From: a virus
Length of the DNA: 20,047 bases
Virus record (IMG/VR): IMGVR_UViG_3300029309_000443
Location: 1-20,047 of that record
Direction: 5' to 3' (one strand)
Below, piece after piece: positions 6,667 to 14,059 of this stretch (position 1 is its first letter; each line of letters starts with the position of its first letter). Under the pieces are notes generated by a model that did no database searches, was not told the origin of the DNA, and was given only the letters and a program-made list of their open reading frames with translations. A program made the position numbers and the translations under genes.

Positions 6667-7704
6667 ATGGCTACAGTACGTAGTGATTTAATTATCCCAG
6701 AGGTGTTTACCCCCTATTTGATAGAAGCTACAACTCAAACTGATAGCTTTCTTCAAAGCGGTGTGGTGCAACCTCTAGCAGAATTAAATCTATCGTCAGA
6801 CAGAGGCGGTGACTTTGTAAAGATTCCATTTTATAAAGCAAATTTAAGTGGTGATTTTGAAGTTCTAACAGATTCAACTTCTTTAACACCTTCTAAGATT
6901 CAAGCAGATAATCAAATAGCTGCTGTTCTTCATAGAGGTAGAGCTTTTAGCTCAAGAGATTTAGCTAGTCTTGCAGTTGGTAGCAGTACTGATCCTATGG
7001 CTGCTATTGCTCAAAAAATGGCGGCATACGTCAACAACCAGAAACAGAAGGATTTATATTCTTGCTTAACTGGTGCTTTTGGTTCTATCAATAACAACTC
7101 AAGCAGTTCAGCATTGTTTGGTTTAACTATTGATTCTGAGTCAGGAGATACTCCTACAGCATTAAGTCCTAGACACGTTGCGAAGGCACAGTCTTTACTT
7201 GGCGACCAAGGCGGAAAGCTTACAACAATCGCAATGCACAGCAAAGTGTATTACGACCTAGTTGAAAGAAGAGCAGTTGATTTTGTTGCAGCTACAGACA
7301 TCAATGGTGGCGGTGCTACAGCTTCTGGTGGTTCTATTGAAAATGCTTTCGGGAATCCAACAGTACCAACATTTATGGGTCTAAGAGTAATTATCTCTGA
7401 TGACATTCCTACAACAGGGTCTGGATCTTCTACAGAATATTCAGTATTCATGTTTACAAATGGTGCTGTTGTAACTGGTGAACAAGCTCCGATCAGAACA
7501 CAAACAGACAGAGACATCCTTGCTTTAGAAGAAGCAATGGCTGTTGATCTTCACTACATCTACCATCCAGTTGGTTTGAAGTATGCGGTGACAACTGTCA
7601 ACCCAAACAGATCAGTTCTTGAAACTGTAGGCTCTTGGTCGAAAGTCTATGAGACAAAGAATATCGGTATCGTGAGAGCTACCGTTGTATCAAATAACGA
7701 CTAG
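6667..7704 (+). CDS. Major capsid protein (HK97-fold type)
   Basis: This is the main shell protein. The start IIPEVFTPYLIEATTQTDSF, then VKIPFYKANLSGDFEVLTDS, LHRGRAFSSRDLASLA, a long helix (AAYVNNQKQKDLYSCLTGAF), ALSPRHVAKAQSLLGDQG and MHSKVYYDLVERR match the N-arm, E-loop and spine-helix arrangement of a phage capsid family I recognise. The later segment GLRVIISDDIP and the C-terminal HPVGLKYAV strand are also typical. It is 345 aa with no N-terminal delta domain, so separate scaffolding by the upstream gene fits. The start has no Shine-Dalgarno sequence but is followed by GCT, like the other highly expressed structural genes here. Codon use is richer in C and G than in neighbouring genes, as expected for high expression. 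Confidence 0.93.
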   Translation: MATVRSDLIIPEVFTPYLIEATTQTDSFLQSGVVQPLAELNLSSDRGGDFVKIPFYKANLSGDFEVLTDSTSLTPSKIQADNQIAAVLHRGRAFSSRDLASLAVGSSTDPMAAIAQKMAAYVNNQKQKDLYSCLTGAFGSINNNSSSSALFGLTIDSESGDTPTALSPRHVAKAQSLLGDQGGKLTTIAMHSKVYYDLVERRAVDFVAATDINGGGATASGGSIENAFGNPTVPTFMGLRVIISDDIPTTGSGSSTEYSVFMFTNGAVVTGEQAPIRTQTDRDILALEEAMAVDLHYIYHPVGLKYAVTTVNPNRSVLETVGSWSKVYETKNIGIVRATVVSNND

Positions 7705-7712
7705 AGGTAATT

Positions 7713-8078
7713 ATGACTTCATTATTTGACGTTACTGCTGGTTCTTTAATAGGGCCAACAACAGGCGGCACTGTTACTCAAGGAACAAGCAAATCAACAG
7801 GTGTGACCCTTAACACTTCAAGCGGTCAGATCACTATGCATGATGCGGCTCTTGCTGCTGCTGCTGAAGTATCTTTCACTGTTACAAACAGTAAGATCAC
7901 TTCAACAGATGTAGTAGTTGCTATTCATGGATCTGGTGGAACTGCTGGATCTTACTCAGTAGAAGCCAATTCAATAGGTTCTGGATCTTTTGCAATCACT
8001 GTATCTAACACATCGAGTGGTTCATTAGGTGAAGCTATTGTTATTAATTTCATTGCATTAAAAGGTGCATCAAGTTAA
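7713..8078 (+). CDS. Putative head decoration or virion surface protein (121 aa)
   Basis: The protein is Ser/Thr/Gly/Ala-rich and predicted almost entirely beta. It has no cysteine and few charges. A TSKSTGVTLNTSSGQITM start, an alternating TDVVVAIHGSGG strand and a GEAIVINFIALKG end resemble a small beta-sandwich domain that also occurs attached to phage fibres and surface proteins. Position immediately after the capsid gene is where decoration proteins usually lie. GAGGT 6 bases upstream of the ATG gives a good ribosome binding site. Decoration is inference from position and fold-like composition; a tail- or fibre-associated role cannot be excluded. Confidence 0.6.
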   Translation: MTSLFDVTAGSLIGPTTGGTVTQGTSKSTGVTLNTSSGQITMHDAALAAAAEVSFTVTNSKITSTDVVVAIHGSGGTAGSYSVEANSIGSGSFAITVSNTSSGSLGEAIVINFIALKGASS

Positions 8079-8224
8079 TGGGGATGTACGCATTTAGGCG
8101 TATGAGGGAACAAAACGAAGCTGCTCAAAAGGCGGCTTCAGTTTCCACCTCTAAGCCAAAACCAAAACGTAAGACAAAAAAGGAAACAACTAATGGCGAT
8201 CTCAATAGTATCGACAGTCGGTAG
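8078..8224 (+). CDS. Small conserved phage protein (48 aa) overlapping the connector gene
   Basis: The start overlaps the stop of the preceding gene (TAATG), and the 3' end overlaps the next gene by 32 bases in another frame. The product begins MGMYAFRRMREQNEAAQKAA and ends with a PKPKRKTKKE basic stretch and an acidic tail. MGMxAFRRMRExxxA is a pattern I associate with small proteins located between capsid and head-tail connector genes in many phages. Function is unknown. A short helix plus basic tail could bind the capsid interior or DNA. The Shine-Dalgarno sequence of the connector gene lies inside it. Confidence 0.7.
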   Translation: MGMYAFRRMREQNEAAQKAASVSTSKPKPKRKTKKETTNGDLNSIDSR

Positions 8225-8753
8225 TGCTACAGCTAACAGTTATGTCACATTAACTGAGGCTCAAGCTTTTATTGATGGCCTTACAGAATCTGATGACGTA
8301 GTTGCATGGGGTAACAGCACTGAAGATCAAAAAAACAGAGCTTTATTTTCAAGCACAAGAAGAATAGATCGTGAAAAATTTTTAGGTGCTAAAGCTTCTA
8401 ATACACAGGCAAGAATGTGGCCTCGCAGTGGTGTTCGAGTTCCAGATCAATATACAAATTTGTATGGTTTATCTTTTCCAAACAGAATATTGGCTGATTA
8501 TTACACAGACACAGAGATTCCAGACGAGGTGAAACACGCACAGATAGAACTTGCTGTTTATCTTAATAATAATAAAGATGGTATTGGCCTAAGTGGCCTA
8601 GAAGATTTTGCAACAATGAATGTAGGAAATATAAATATCACTCCTAATTTTTTTGGAAGAGTAGGAGTTGATCGCATACCGCCAATTATTGACCATTACT
8701 TGATAGGCCTTAGAATAGGTGGAAGTGCTAATCTATCAATCAAGAGGTCTTAA
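8193..8753 (+). CDS. Head-tail connector (DnaT-like phage structural family)
   Basis: ANSYVTLTEAQAFIDGL, a SSTRRIDREKF helix and ARMWPRSGV match the family often labelled 'DnaT-like ssDNA binding protein' in phage annotations. In structural operons these occupy the place of the first head-tail connector under the portal. The middle helix EIPDEVKHAQIELAVYL is the common AxxELA connector helix, and the C-terminus (IPPIIDHYLIGL) is family-like. At 186 aa the length is usual. AGGAAA upstream supports the start inside the preceding small gene. The replication-related family name is probably historical; the neck role rests on position and fold family. Confidence 0.82.
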   Translation: MAISIVSTVGSATANSYVTLTEAQAFIDGLTESDDVVAWGNSTEDQKNRALFSSTRRIDREKFLGAKASNTQARMWPRSGVRVPDQYTNLYGLSFPNRILADYYTDTEIPDEVKHAQIELAVYLNNNKDGIGLSGLEDFATMNVGNINITPNFFGRVGVDRIPPIIDHYLIGLRIGGSANLSIKRS

Positions 8754-8756
8754 CTA

Positions 8757-8990
8757 ATGGCATACGAATATCCAGCCGCAATCATCATTACTGATACAAA
8801 TGCCCATACAGGCAGATTTGGAAAGGTGCATTGTTTAACAGATGCGAGTGCTACTTTTGTCGCAGAAAACATTACAGAAAATGGATCTTCAACAATTAAT
8901 GGCATAACAATGAAGGCTTCAAGTGAAGTTTGCGGGGTTATTACAAGTATTACTCTTGCCAGTGGTCAAGTTATAGCTTATTACTTATGA
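8757..8990 (+). CDS. Hypothetical small neck or virion protein (77 aa)
   Basis: This is a small beta-rich protein: YPAAIIITDTNAHTGRFGKV, then a NGITMKASSEVCG segment and a C-terminal SITLASGQVIAYYL. The pattern TGxFGxI...I..G..I...ITSITLxSGxVIAY recurs in small phage proteins next to connector genes, with no firm function. AGAGGT about 11 bases upstream gives a ribosome binding site. The stop overlaps the next start as ATGA. A role as a neck accessory or small decoration protein is inference from position. Confidence 0.66.
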   Translation: MAYEYPAAIIITDTNAHTGRFGKVHCLTDASATFVAENITENGSSTINGITMKASSEVCGVITSITLASGQVIAYYL

Positions 8991-9340
8991 GCATTGCATC
9001 AGGCATTATAAAAGGTGTAAGCGCAGCAATGCGGGCTGTAGGAGGTGATATTACTTTGGTTAGATTTACAGAAGGTACTTATGATGAAGAGTCTGGTGTT
9101 TTTTATAACAATGAAACTAAAGTTACAATCAAAGGCATTTTAAGTAATGTTAGTAGAAGTCAAGCTAATGATTTAATAGAAGCACAGGATAAAAACTTAA
9201 CTATTTCTGCTGGCGATATAACTTTTGTGCCAACTACAAAAGATAAAGTACTAATAAGTGGTATCAGTTATAGAATTATTCAAGTTAATGTAAATGAGCA
9301 AAATAATACACCACTAAGCTTTAATCTTATTTTGAGGTAA
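8987..9340 (+). CDS. Head-tail joining (stopper-like) protein
   Basis: I take the ATG at 8987, which forms an ATGA overlap with the preceding stop, rather than an upstream in-frame ATG that would overlap that gene by 61 bases. The 117-aa product has a DITLVRFTEGTYDEESGVFY opening, an IKGILSNVSRSQAND segment, a GDITFVPTTKDKVLISGISY beta region and a C-terminal beta strand. This is the profile of small stopper or adaptor proteins that close the connector after packaging. It lies between connector and HK97 gp10-like genes, as expected. The assignment rests on order and fold pattern, not on catalytic residues. Confidence 0.72.
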   Translation: MSIASGIIKGVSAAMRAVGGDITLVRFTEGTYDEESGVFYNNETKVTIKGILSNVSRSQANDLIEAQDKNLTISAGDITFVPTTKDKVLISGISYRIIQVNVNEQNNTPLSFNLILR

Positions 9341-9342
9341 GA

Positions 9343-9681
9343 ATGACTAGAAGAATAAAAGTAAATCAAATAAAACAATTTTATGAAGAATTAATTGTTG
9401 ATGCTGTAGCTGGAACAACTCTTGAATGGACAAGAAGGGTGAAAAAAGCAACTCCTGTTGATACTGGGAGATTAAGAGCCGCATGGCAAACAGATATAAA
9501 ACCACTGCAAGGAACAATAATTAATAATGTTGTTTATGCAGAACCAGTTTGCTTTGGTGTAAATCTTCCACCGTCATGGGGAGGACGTTATAGAACAAGA
9601 CAGCAAACAGTTGCTGGATTTCCAGAGTTAATTGGAAAAGAATTAGAAATTTATATTAATAAACTTTTTAGGAAATTTTAA
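9343..9681 (+). CDS. HK97 gp10-like neck/tail completion protein
   Basis: The signature VKKATPVDTGRLRAAWQ in the first half is the classic (K)xxxPVDTGxLRxxW motif of the HK97 gp10 / lambda gpZ-like group that takes part in joining head and tail. IINNVVYAEPVCFGVN and the final amphipathic helix are also typical. At 112 aa it is full length. The gene starts two bases after the stopper gene with GAGGT just upstream, and abuts the terminator gene. It shows no unusual features. Confidence 0.86.
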   Translation: MTRRIKVNQIKQFYEELIVDAVAGTTLEWTRRVKKATPVDTGRLRAAWQTDIKPLQGTIINNVVYAEPVCFGVNLPPSWGGRYRTRQQTVAGFPELIGKELEIYINKLFRKF

Positions 9682-10110
9682 ATGGCTGCTACAGATTTAA
9701 ATACCGTTAGAGCTACTATCGAAACACGTTTAAGAGATGAATTTAGGACAAACGAAATAATTCCTATTATTTTTAACAATATGCCTTTTGATTCTCAAAA
9801 TGTTGATAAATATATTCAATGTATTACTAGCTTTGGTCAGAGTGAATACCTTACACAAGGAAACGCTACCAGTGCAACAAATCTTGTTGTTGGTCTTACT
9901 ACTTTTAATATTTTTACAGAGCAAGGTTTAGGATCTGGATCTAATTTTGCAATATGTAAAAGAATAAGAGATTTATTTAATAGGATTACTGCATCAGACG
10001 TAAGATTTGACCCGCCTGTTGGCCCTGAGATATTACAACCTAGTCCAGAAGGTAAATTTCAAACCCAGATAAGAGTAACATTTGAATTATATGAAACATT
10101 AACAGCATGA
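9682..10110 (+). CDS. Tail terminator protein (lambda gpU-like)
   Basis: The terminator caps the tail tube after it reaches full length and contacts the head connector. The product has an N-terminal helix (DLNTVRATIETRLRDEF), beta strands with YIQCITSFGQSEYL, a central LVVGLTTFNIFTEQGLG and a C-terminal FQTQIRVTFELYET strand. That matches the alpha/beta fold and length (142 aa) of gpU-type terminators. It follows gp10 directly and precedes the major tail protein, the expected slot. AGGA upstream is a weak ribosome binding site. The stop overlaps the next small gene as ATGA. Confidence 0.78.
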   Translation: MAATDLNTVRATIETRLRDEFRTNEIIPIIFNNMPFDSQNVDKYIQCITSFGQSEYLTQGNATSATNLVVGLTTFNIFTEQGLGSGSNFAICKRIRDLFNRITASDVRFDPPVGPEILQPSPEGKFQTQIRVTFELYETLTA

Positions 10111-10253
10111 TTGAAATTACTGAAGAAATGCTAGACGCTATTGAAGCTGTAAAAGGTAGAAGAGATCCAAAATATTGGGATCCACGTTGCAGAAGATATA
10201 TGGAAAAACTAAGAGCAAATAAAAAAGATGAAAAAAAAGCTGAAAAAGGTTAA
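10107..10253 (+). CDS. Small hypothetical protein (48 aa)
   Basis: The start overlaps the terminator stop as ATGA, which suggests coupled translation. The product begins MIEITEEMLDAIEAVKGRRD, continues PKYWDPRCRRYMEKLR, and ends in a Lys/Glu-rich tail. The charged helical pattern and codon use match neighbouring genes. I recall similar short proteins with a DPKYW motif between terminator and tail tube genes in related phages, without a known role. It could be a tail assembly accessory factor, by position only. Confidence 0.62.
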   Translation: MIEITEEMLDAIEAVKGRRDPKYWDPRCRRYMEKLRANKKDEKKAEKG

Positions 10254-10281
10254 TATATACTTAAATCTTTTATAAATTGTT

Positions 10282-10701
10282 ATGGCTGCTGTTAAAGGTG
10301 ACGTAGGTCAAGTTAAATTTGATGACGGTGGTAGTTCGCCCGCTGCTGTCGCTGGTACTAGATCATGGTCTATGTCGATCACAAAGGACACACAAGAAAC
10401 AACTGTACAAGGTGACACTTTTAAATCTTTTATTGGTGGAGCTATTGAAGGAGAGGGATCTGCGGAGCTTGTATATGATAATGCAGCATCAGGAGAAACC
10501 GCTACATTTATGGACGGTATTTTAACCACTGGCGACCCTGCAACAGCTTCTTTTGAACTTTTTCCTGATAGTGGTGCATCAACAAAGAAAATAAGCTTTG
10601 TTGGCCTGATAACTAGCTTTGAACAATCTTCATCTCAAGGAGATATAAACACAATTAACATTACATTTAAACCATCTGGAACTATTACATCAGCAATTTA
10701 A
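10282..10701 (+). CDS. Major tail (tube) protein
   Basis: This is the protein that stacks to form the tail tube. It has the typical Gly/Ser/Thr-rich beta composition: GDVGQVKFDDGG, SWSMSITKDTQETTVQGDTF with a FKSFIGG loop, and a late FVGLITSFEQSSSQGDINTI strand pair. TxDTQETTxxGDxFKSF is a recurrent feature of tube proteins of this length (139 aa). It lies between terminator and chaperone genes. A 28-base AT-rich leader without a Shine-Dalgarno sequence precedes it, and the second codon is GCT, as for the capsid gene. Confidence 0.88.
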   Translation: MAAVKGDVGQVKFDDGGSSPAAVAGTRSWSMSITKDTQETTVQGDTFKSFIGGAIEGEGSAELVYDNAASGETATFMDGILTTGDPATASFELFPDSGASTKKISFVGLITSFEQSSSQGDINTINITFKPSGTITSAI

Positions 10702-10704
10702 TTT

Positions 10705-11058
10705 ATGGCAACTCAAAGATCAGCGGACATACTGCTTGGAGCATTTAAAGATGAAATGGTCACAAGGAGAAAATTTGAAGTTAAAGATTCTAAAGGAGAA
10801 GTCAAATTAACTTTATATTTTAAGCCAATTACAAGATATGCAAGGGTAAGAGCGCAACAACTAGCTGGATCAGATGATGCTTTAGTTATATCAACACAAT
10901 TACTTTGTCAGATGGCAGAAAAAGAAGATGGAACTCCAGCTTTTGATATGTCAGATGCACCAATATTGCAAAGATCTTTACCAGAAAAAGTATTAAATGA
11001 TTTAGAACTTTTCTTGAACGATATAAAACTTGATATTGATACAGCAAAAAAAGAATAA
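10705..11058 (+). CDS. Tail assembly chaperone, short (G-like) form
   Basis: This 117-aa frame 0 product lies between the major tail protein and the tape measure, the slot of tail assembly chaperones that coat the tape measure during tube assembly. It has a KFEVKDSKGEVKLTLYFKPI beta region and helices with ITRYARVRAQQLAGSDDA and an acidic C-terminal helix (VLNDLELFLNDI). It ends with codons AAA AAA GAA TAA directly after a seven-A slippery run. No Shine-Dalgarno sequence is present; three bases separate it from the tail tube stop. It is expected to be made in excess over the frameshifted form. Confidence 0.82.
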   Translation: MATQRSADILLGAFKDEMVTRRKFEVKDSKGEVKLTLYFKPITRYARVRAQQLAGSDDALVISTQLLCQMAEKEDGTPAFDMSDAPILQRSLPEKVLNDLELFLNDIKLDIDTAKKE

Positions 11059-11234
11059 AAGGGGATAACTGGTTAAGATTTGAGTTTTTCCTTGCAACAG
11101 AACTAGGTAAGACAGTACAAGAACTCAGAATAAATTTAACTGAGGTCGAACTTATGTATTGGGCTGCATACTATGAGATAAAATATGACGAAGAAAAAAA
11201 AGCATTACAACGACAAAAACACAATTCAAGGTAA
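10705..11234 (+). CDS. Tail assembly chaperone, -1 frameshifted (G-T-like) fusion
   Basis: Translation in frame 0 to 11052, a slip of one base back, then reading from 11052 to the TAA at 11232-11234 gives about 176 aa: 116 from the G part and 60 from the T part. The T frame has no ATG or GTG until 11154, deep inside its conserved part, so it cannot be made independently. The encoded segment contains WLRFEFFLATELGKTVQELR and EVELMYWAAYYEI, the usual T-domain pattern (LGKTVxELRxxLTxxELxxWxAYY). In lambda-type tails the long form binds the tape measure through T. The sequence shows the open frame and the slippery site; frameshifting itself is inferred. Confidence 0.82.
11046..11053 (+). promoter_or_regulatory. 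A-AAA-AAA slippery heptamer for -1 frameshifting
   Basis: Seven A residues at 11046-11052 followed by G sit as A-AAA-AAA in frame 0, five codons before the G-like stop codon counted from the start of the run. Both tRNA-Lys can re-pair after a one-base slip. No strong stimulatory stem or upstream Shine-Dalgarno-like element is obvious; AAGG and CCTT downstream could pair weakly over a long loop. Confidence 0.8.
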
Positions 11235-11259
11235 AATAAAGTAAAGGTTTTTTTCATTT

Positions 11260-13101
11260 GTGGCAGAAGCAGTTGTAAAACTTAGAGTTGATGCGACAAA
11301 CGCAAATAAAGCATTAAATGGTGTACAGGCAAAAACACAAAAGCTTCAATCTTCTTTAGGTGGATTAAAAACAGCTATAGGCGGAATTGGCCTTACACTC
11401 TTAGCAAGGCAAGCAATAAATACTTCAGCAAATTTTGAAAAATTAAATGTCAGGCTAGGTCTTTTAACAAAAGCAAATGGCACTTTTGCTAAATCACAGC
11501 AAATTGCTGCGGATGCACAAAAAGCATTTGGATTAAGTGCAACAGAAGCACTTGAAGGTATTACAGATATAACAGCAAGATTAGCCCCTTTAGGTGTTGG
11601 AGTTGAAGATATAAAAAGTACATTTTTTGGATTTAATACAGCAGCTAAATTAGCTGGCGCATCAGCTATAGAGTCTTCAAACGCATTTAGACAGTTAGCA
11701 CAGGCTTTAGGTTCTGGAAGACTTGCTGGTGATGAATTTAGAAGTATATCTGAACAAATTCCAACCTTGCTTGCGCCTATAGCTGATGAATTAAATGTGC
11801 CAATAGGTAAATTAAAAGAACTAGCAGCAGAAGGTAAATTAACAAGTGATGTTGTTTTAAGGGCATTGAGGAAGATTGAGACAGATGGCGGTGCTTCTTT
11901 AAAGGCTTTAATTGAAAATGACCCCACACAAGTTTTTAAAGATTTTAATAATGCAACGGAAGATTTATCAAGAGCATTTGGAGATCAGTTAAAACCTGTA
12001 GTTGTTGCTGTTACAAAAGCTTTAACAGAATTTATTATAAAAATTACAGAATTTGTAAATACAGATGCGGGCAAAGCCTCAATGATACTGCTAGGTATTG
12101 CTGCGGCTTTAAAGACTATTACTGTTGTTGCCCCTTTAGCTCAAGCTGCTGTAGCGGCATTTACTGTAAAAGTAGGTGCTTTAAAAATTGCAGTTCTTGG
12201 ACTATCTGGTGCGTTAGCCGCTAGTGGTATAGGAGCTTTTGCTTTAGCTCTTGGGTTTGTTACAACAAAAATAATACAGGCTAGAAGAGAACAAAAAGAA
12301 TTGAATAATGCAATAAAAGAAGGATCTAGTGAAGAGGTAAATAACCAAATTGAAAAACAACAAGAAATATTAGATAAAATAAATAAACAACTTGAAAGAG
12401 GTAGAGTAATAAACAGAAAAGAACTAGAATTTAAAAAGCAGTTAATAGAAAAAAATATTGTAGAGCTAGAAAATAGAAATCAAGTTCTTGAAAAAGAAAC
12501 AGAAATAACTGGAGAAAAGAAAAAACAAAATGTAGAAAATAAAAATGCAGAAGTATCCTTAAAAAATCAACAAACAGAAACAGAAAAACTAAAAGAAAAA
12601 ATGACTGCTGTAGGTGAAGAGATCGAAAGCAGTATTAAAAATAATTTAAGAGATGCTATAACTGGAGCAAAATCATTTGGTGAAGCAATGGCAGGGGTTC
12701 TTAATAAGATAAGAGACAAAATTATAGATGCTCAACTAGATAAGTTATTAGGTGGCTTTGCTGAAAACTTTGCCAAAGGTAAAAAGGGTAAAGGTTTTGG
12801 AGGATTTGTTGGTAGCATTATTGGTGGCTTGTTTGCAAATGGTGGACAACCCCCTGTAAATAAAATTTCAGTCGTAGGTGAGCGAGGCCCCGAATTATTT
12901 GTGCCTCGTTCTGCCGGTACTGTTATTCCTAATAGTGATATCGGTGGGTCAAATATTACGAATAATATTAGCATCAGTGTTGATGCTACAAATTCAAATG
13001 TGCAAAGCGATGGTGACGGGCAACAATTTGGGCAAGCTCTTGCAACTGCTGTTCAATTAGAAATAGTTAAACAAAAACGTAGTGGAGGTTTACTTACATA
13101 A
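11260..13101 (+). CDS. Tail tape measure protein (GTG start)
   Basis: This protein sets tail length and is ejected before DNA. The N-terminus (AEAVVKLRVDATNANKALNG) and residues about 55-210 (FEKLNVRLGLLTKANG, FRQLAQALGSGRLAGDEFRS, LAAEGKLTSDVVLRAL) match the lambda-type tape measure N-terminal domain. Residues about 270-345 are hydrophobic and may insert in membrane. Residues about 345-475 form a Lys/Glu coiled coil. Near residue 527 onward lies ANGGQPPVNKISVVGERGPE continuing LFVPRSAG, the usual C-terminal motif. At 613 aa and 0.15 nm per residue the tail would be roughly 90 nm. GTG at 11260 is chosen because it gives the family N-terminus; the U-rich leader has no Shine-Dalgarno sequence. 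No lytic transglycosylase or peptidase domain is visible. Confidence 0.93.
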   Translation: MAEAVVKLRVDATNANKALNGVQAKTQKLQSSLGGLKTAIGGIGLTLLARQAINTSANFEKLNVRLGLLTKANGTFAKSQQIAADAQKAFGLSATEALEGITDITARLAPLGVGVEDIKSTFFGFNTAAKLAGASAIESSNAFRQLAQALGSGRLAGDEFRSISEQIPTLLAPIADELNVPIGKLKELAAEGKLTSDVVLRALRKIETDGGASLKALIENDPTQVFKDFNNATEDLSRAFGDQLKPVVVAVTKALTEFIIKITEFVNTDAGKASMILLGIAAALKTITVVAPLAQAAVAAFTVKVGALKIAVLGLSGALAASGIGAFALALGFVTTKIIQARREQKELNNAIKEGSSEEVNNQIEKQQEILDKINKQLERGRVINRKELEFKKQLIEKNIVELENRNQVLEKETEITGEKKKQNVENKNAEVSLKNQQTETEKLKEKMTAVGEEIESSIKNNLRDAITGAKSFGEAMAGVLNKIRDKIIDAQLDKLLGGFAENFAKGKKGKGFGGFVGSIIGGLFANGGQPPVNKISVVGERGPELFVPRSAGTVIPNSDIGGSNITNNISISVDATNSNVQSDGDGQQFGQALATAVQLEIVKQKRSGGLLT

Positions 13102-13469
13102 TGGCTACATTTAATGATTCAACACTTGGTACAACAACAGGTGCGACTACTCCTACATATGGCTCTGTAGAAAATGCTTCACCTAAAAATATTACAGTGC
13201 AATTTGGAGATGGATATAAGTCAAGAAATGCATTTGGATTAAATCAAAATCCAAAAACTTATAATTTCAGCTTTGTAGTTTCTGTATCTGATGGTGATAA
13301 AATTTTAGCTTTTTTTGATGACAGAGCTAAAGACAGTGCAAGTTTTACATTTACCCCACCAGCAACAAGTACAGCAAGACAATTTATTTGTGAAAGATAT
13401 GTTAGAAATAATACTTATTTAAATAGAGTTACAATACAAGCAACATTTGAGGAGGTATTTCAGCCATGA
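13101..13469 (+). CDS. Minor tail protein M-like
   Basis: This member of the lambda gpM-type minor tail protein family acts in building the tail tip. The core ITVQFGDGYKSRNAFGLNQN (FGDGYxxRxxxGxN), then NFSFVVSVSDGDKILAFFDD and SFTFTPP followed by QFICERY, matches the family pattern well. At 122 aa the length is usual. The ATG overlaps the tape measure stop by one base and has a strong GGAGGT upstream, located inside the tape measure's last codons. It is followed by L, K and I in the standard order. Confidence 0.85.
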   Translation: MATFNDSTLGTTTGATTPTYGSVENASPKNITVQFGDGYKSRNAFGLNQNPKTYNFSFVVSVSDGDKILAFFDDRAKDSASFTFTPPATSTARQFICERYVRNNTYLNRVTIQATFEEVFQP

Positions 13470-14059
13470 CAATACCAGTTGAACAATTACAAAAACTAGA
13501 TAGCATTACAATTATTGAATTGTTTCAGCTTGATTTAGTTTCTGGTTTGCATTACGGAGCTACAGACACTTCAGCTACTACTTTATATAGATTTCATAAT
13601 GGTACGAATGAAATCAACACAGATATTATTTGGCAGGGAAATTCATACGCTGCTATAGCTTGTCAGGCTGAAGGCTTTGAGTCAGGTGATAATTCTGTTA
13701 TGGCTAGACCAACAATGACTTTTGCTAATACTGTAGGAAACTTTTCTACTATCTTGCAGATAGTAAATACAATAACTCCTTTCAATGATTTACAAGAAGC
13801 TCAAATAACAAGAATTAGAACGATGGCACAGTTTTTAGATGGACAAAACTTTGAAAATCAAATCAATCCTTATGGAACACCAGACAGCACAAAAGAACTT
13901 GAGCAACAAAAGTTTTTAATTAATAAAAAAATTGTTGAAAATAATAATATTTGTAGTTTTGAGCTTGTTAATACTATTGATTTTGAAAGTCTCAATATAC
14001 CTAGGTTACAAATAACTAAAGATAGATTTCCAGCAGTGGGGAGTTATGTTTTTATATGA
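13466..14059 (+). CDS. Minor tail protein L-like, lacking the C-terminal cysteine cluster
   Basis: The opening IPVEQLQKLDSITIIELFQL, the DIIWQGNSYAAIACQAEGFE segment, RPTMTFANTVGNFS and the ENNNICSFELVNTIDF region match the gpL-type minor tail family. At 197 aa it stops after LQITKDRFPAVGSYVFI. Lambda gpL continues with four cysteines that bind an iron-sulfur cluster. Here only two cysteines exist in the whole protein, neither in a CxxxxxxxxC-type terminal arrangement. The frame closes cleanly with TGA overlapping the next start (ATGA), so this looks like a naturally short form rather than a frameshift. A strong GGAGG precedes the start. Confidence 0.82.
   Translation: MTIPVEQLQKLDSITIIELFQLDLVSGLHYGATDTSATTLYRFHNGTNEINTDIIWQGNSYAAIACQAEGFESGDNSVMARPTMTFANTVGNFSTILQIVNTITPFNDLQEAQITRIRTMAQFLDGQNFENQINPYGTPDSTKELEQQKFLINKKIVENNNICSFELVNTIDFESLNIPRLQITKDRFPAVGSYVFI

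Noticed and set aside
8930-9340. Longer version of the stopper-like gene starting at 8930
   Set aside because: The extra 19 residues overlap the 77-aa gene and are antithetical to the ATGA coupling at 8987, which is used repeatedly in this operon.
11346-11927. Minus-strand open frame of 193 aa inside the tape measure
   Set aside because: Long, but Ala/Ser/Asn/Pro-rich antisense of a repetitive helical gene; it has no start context and lies entirely within the recognised tape measure domain.
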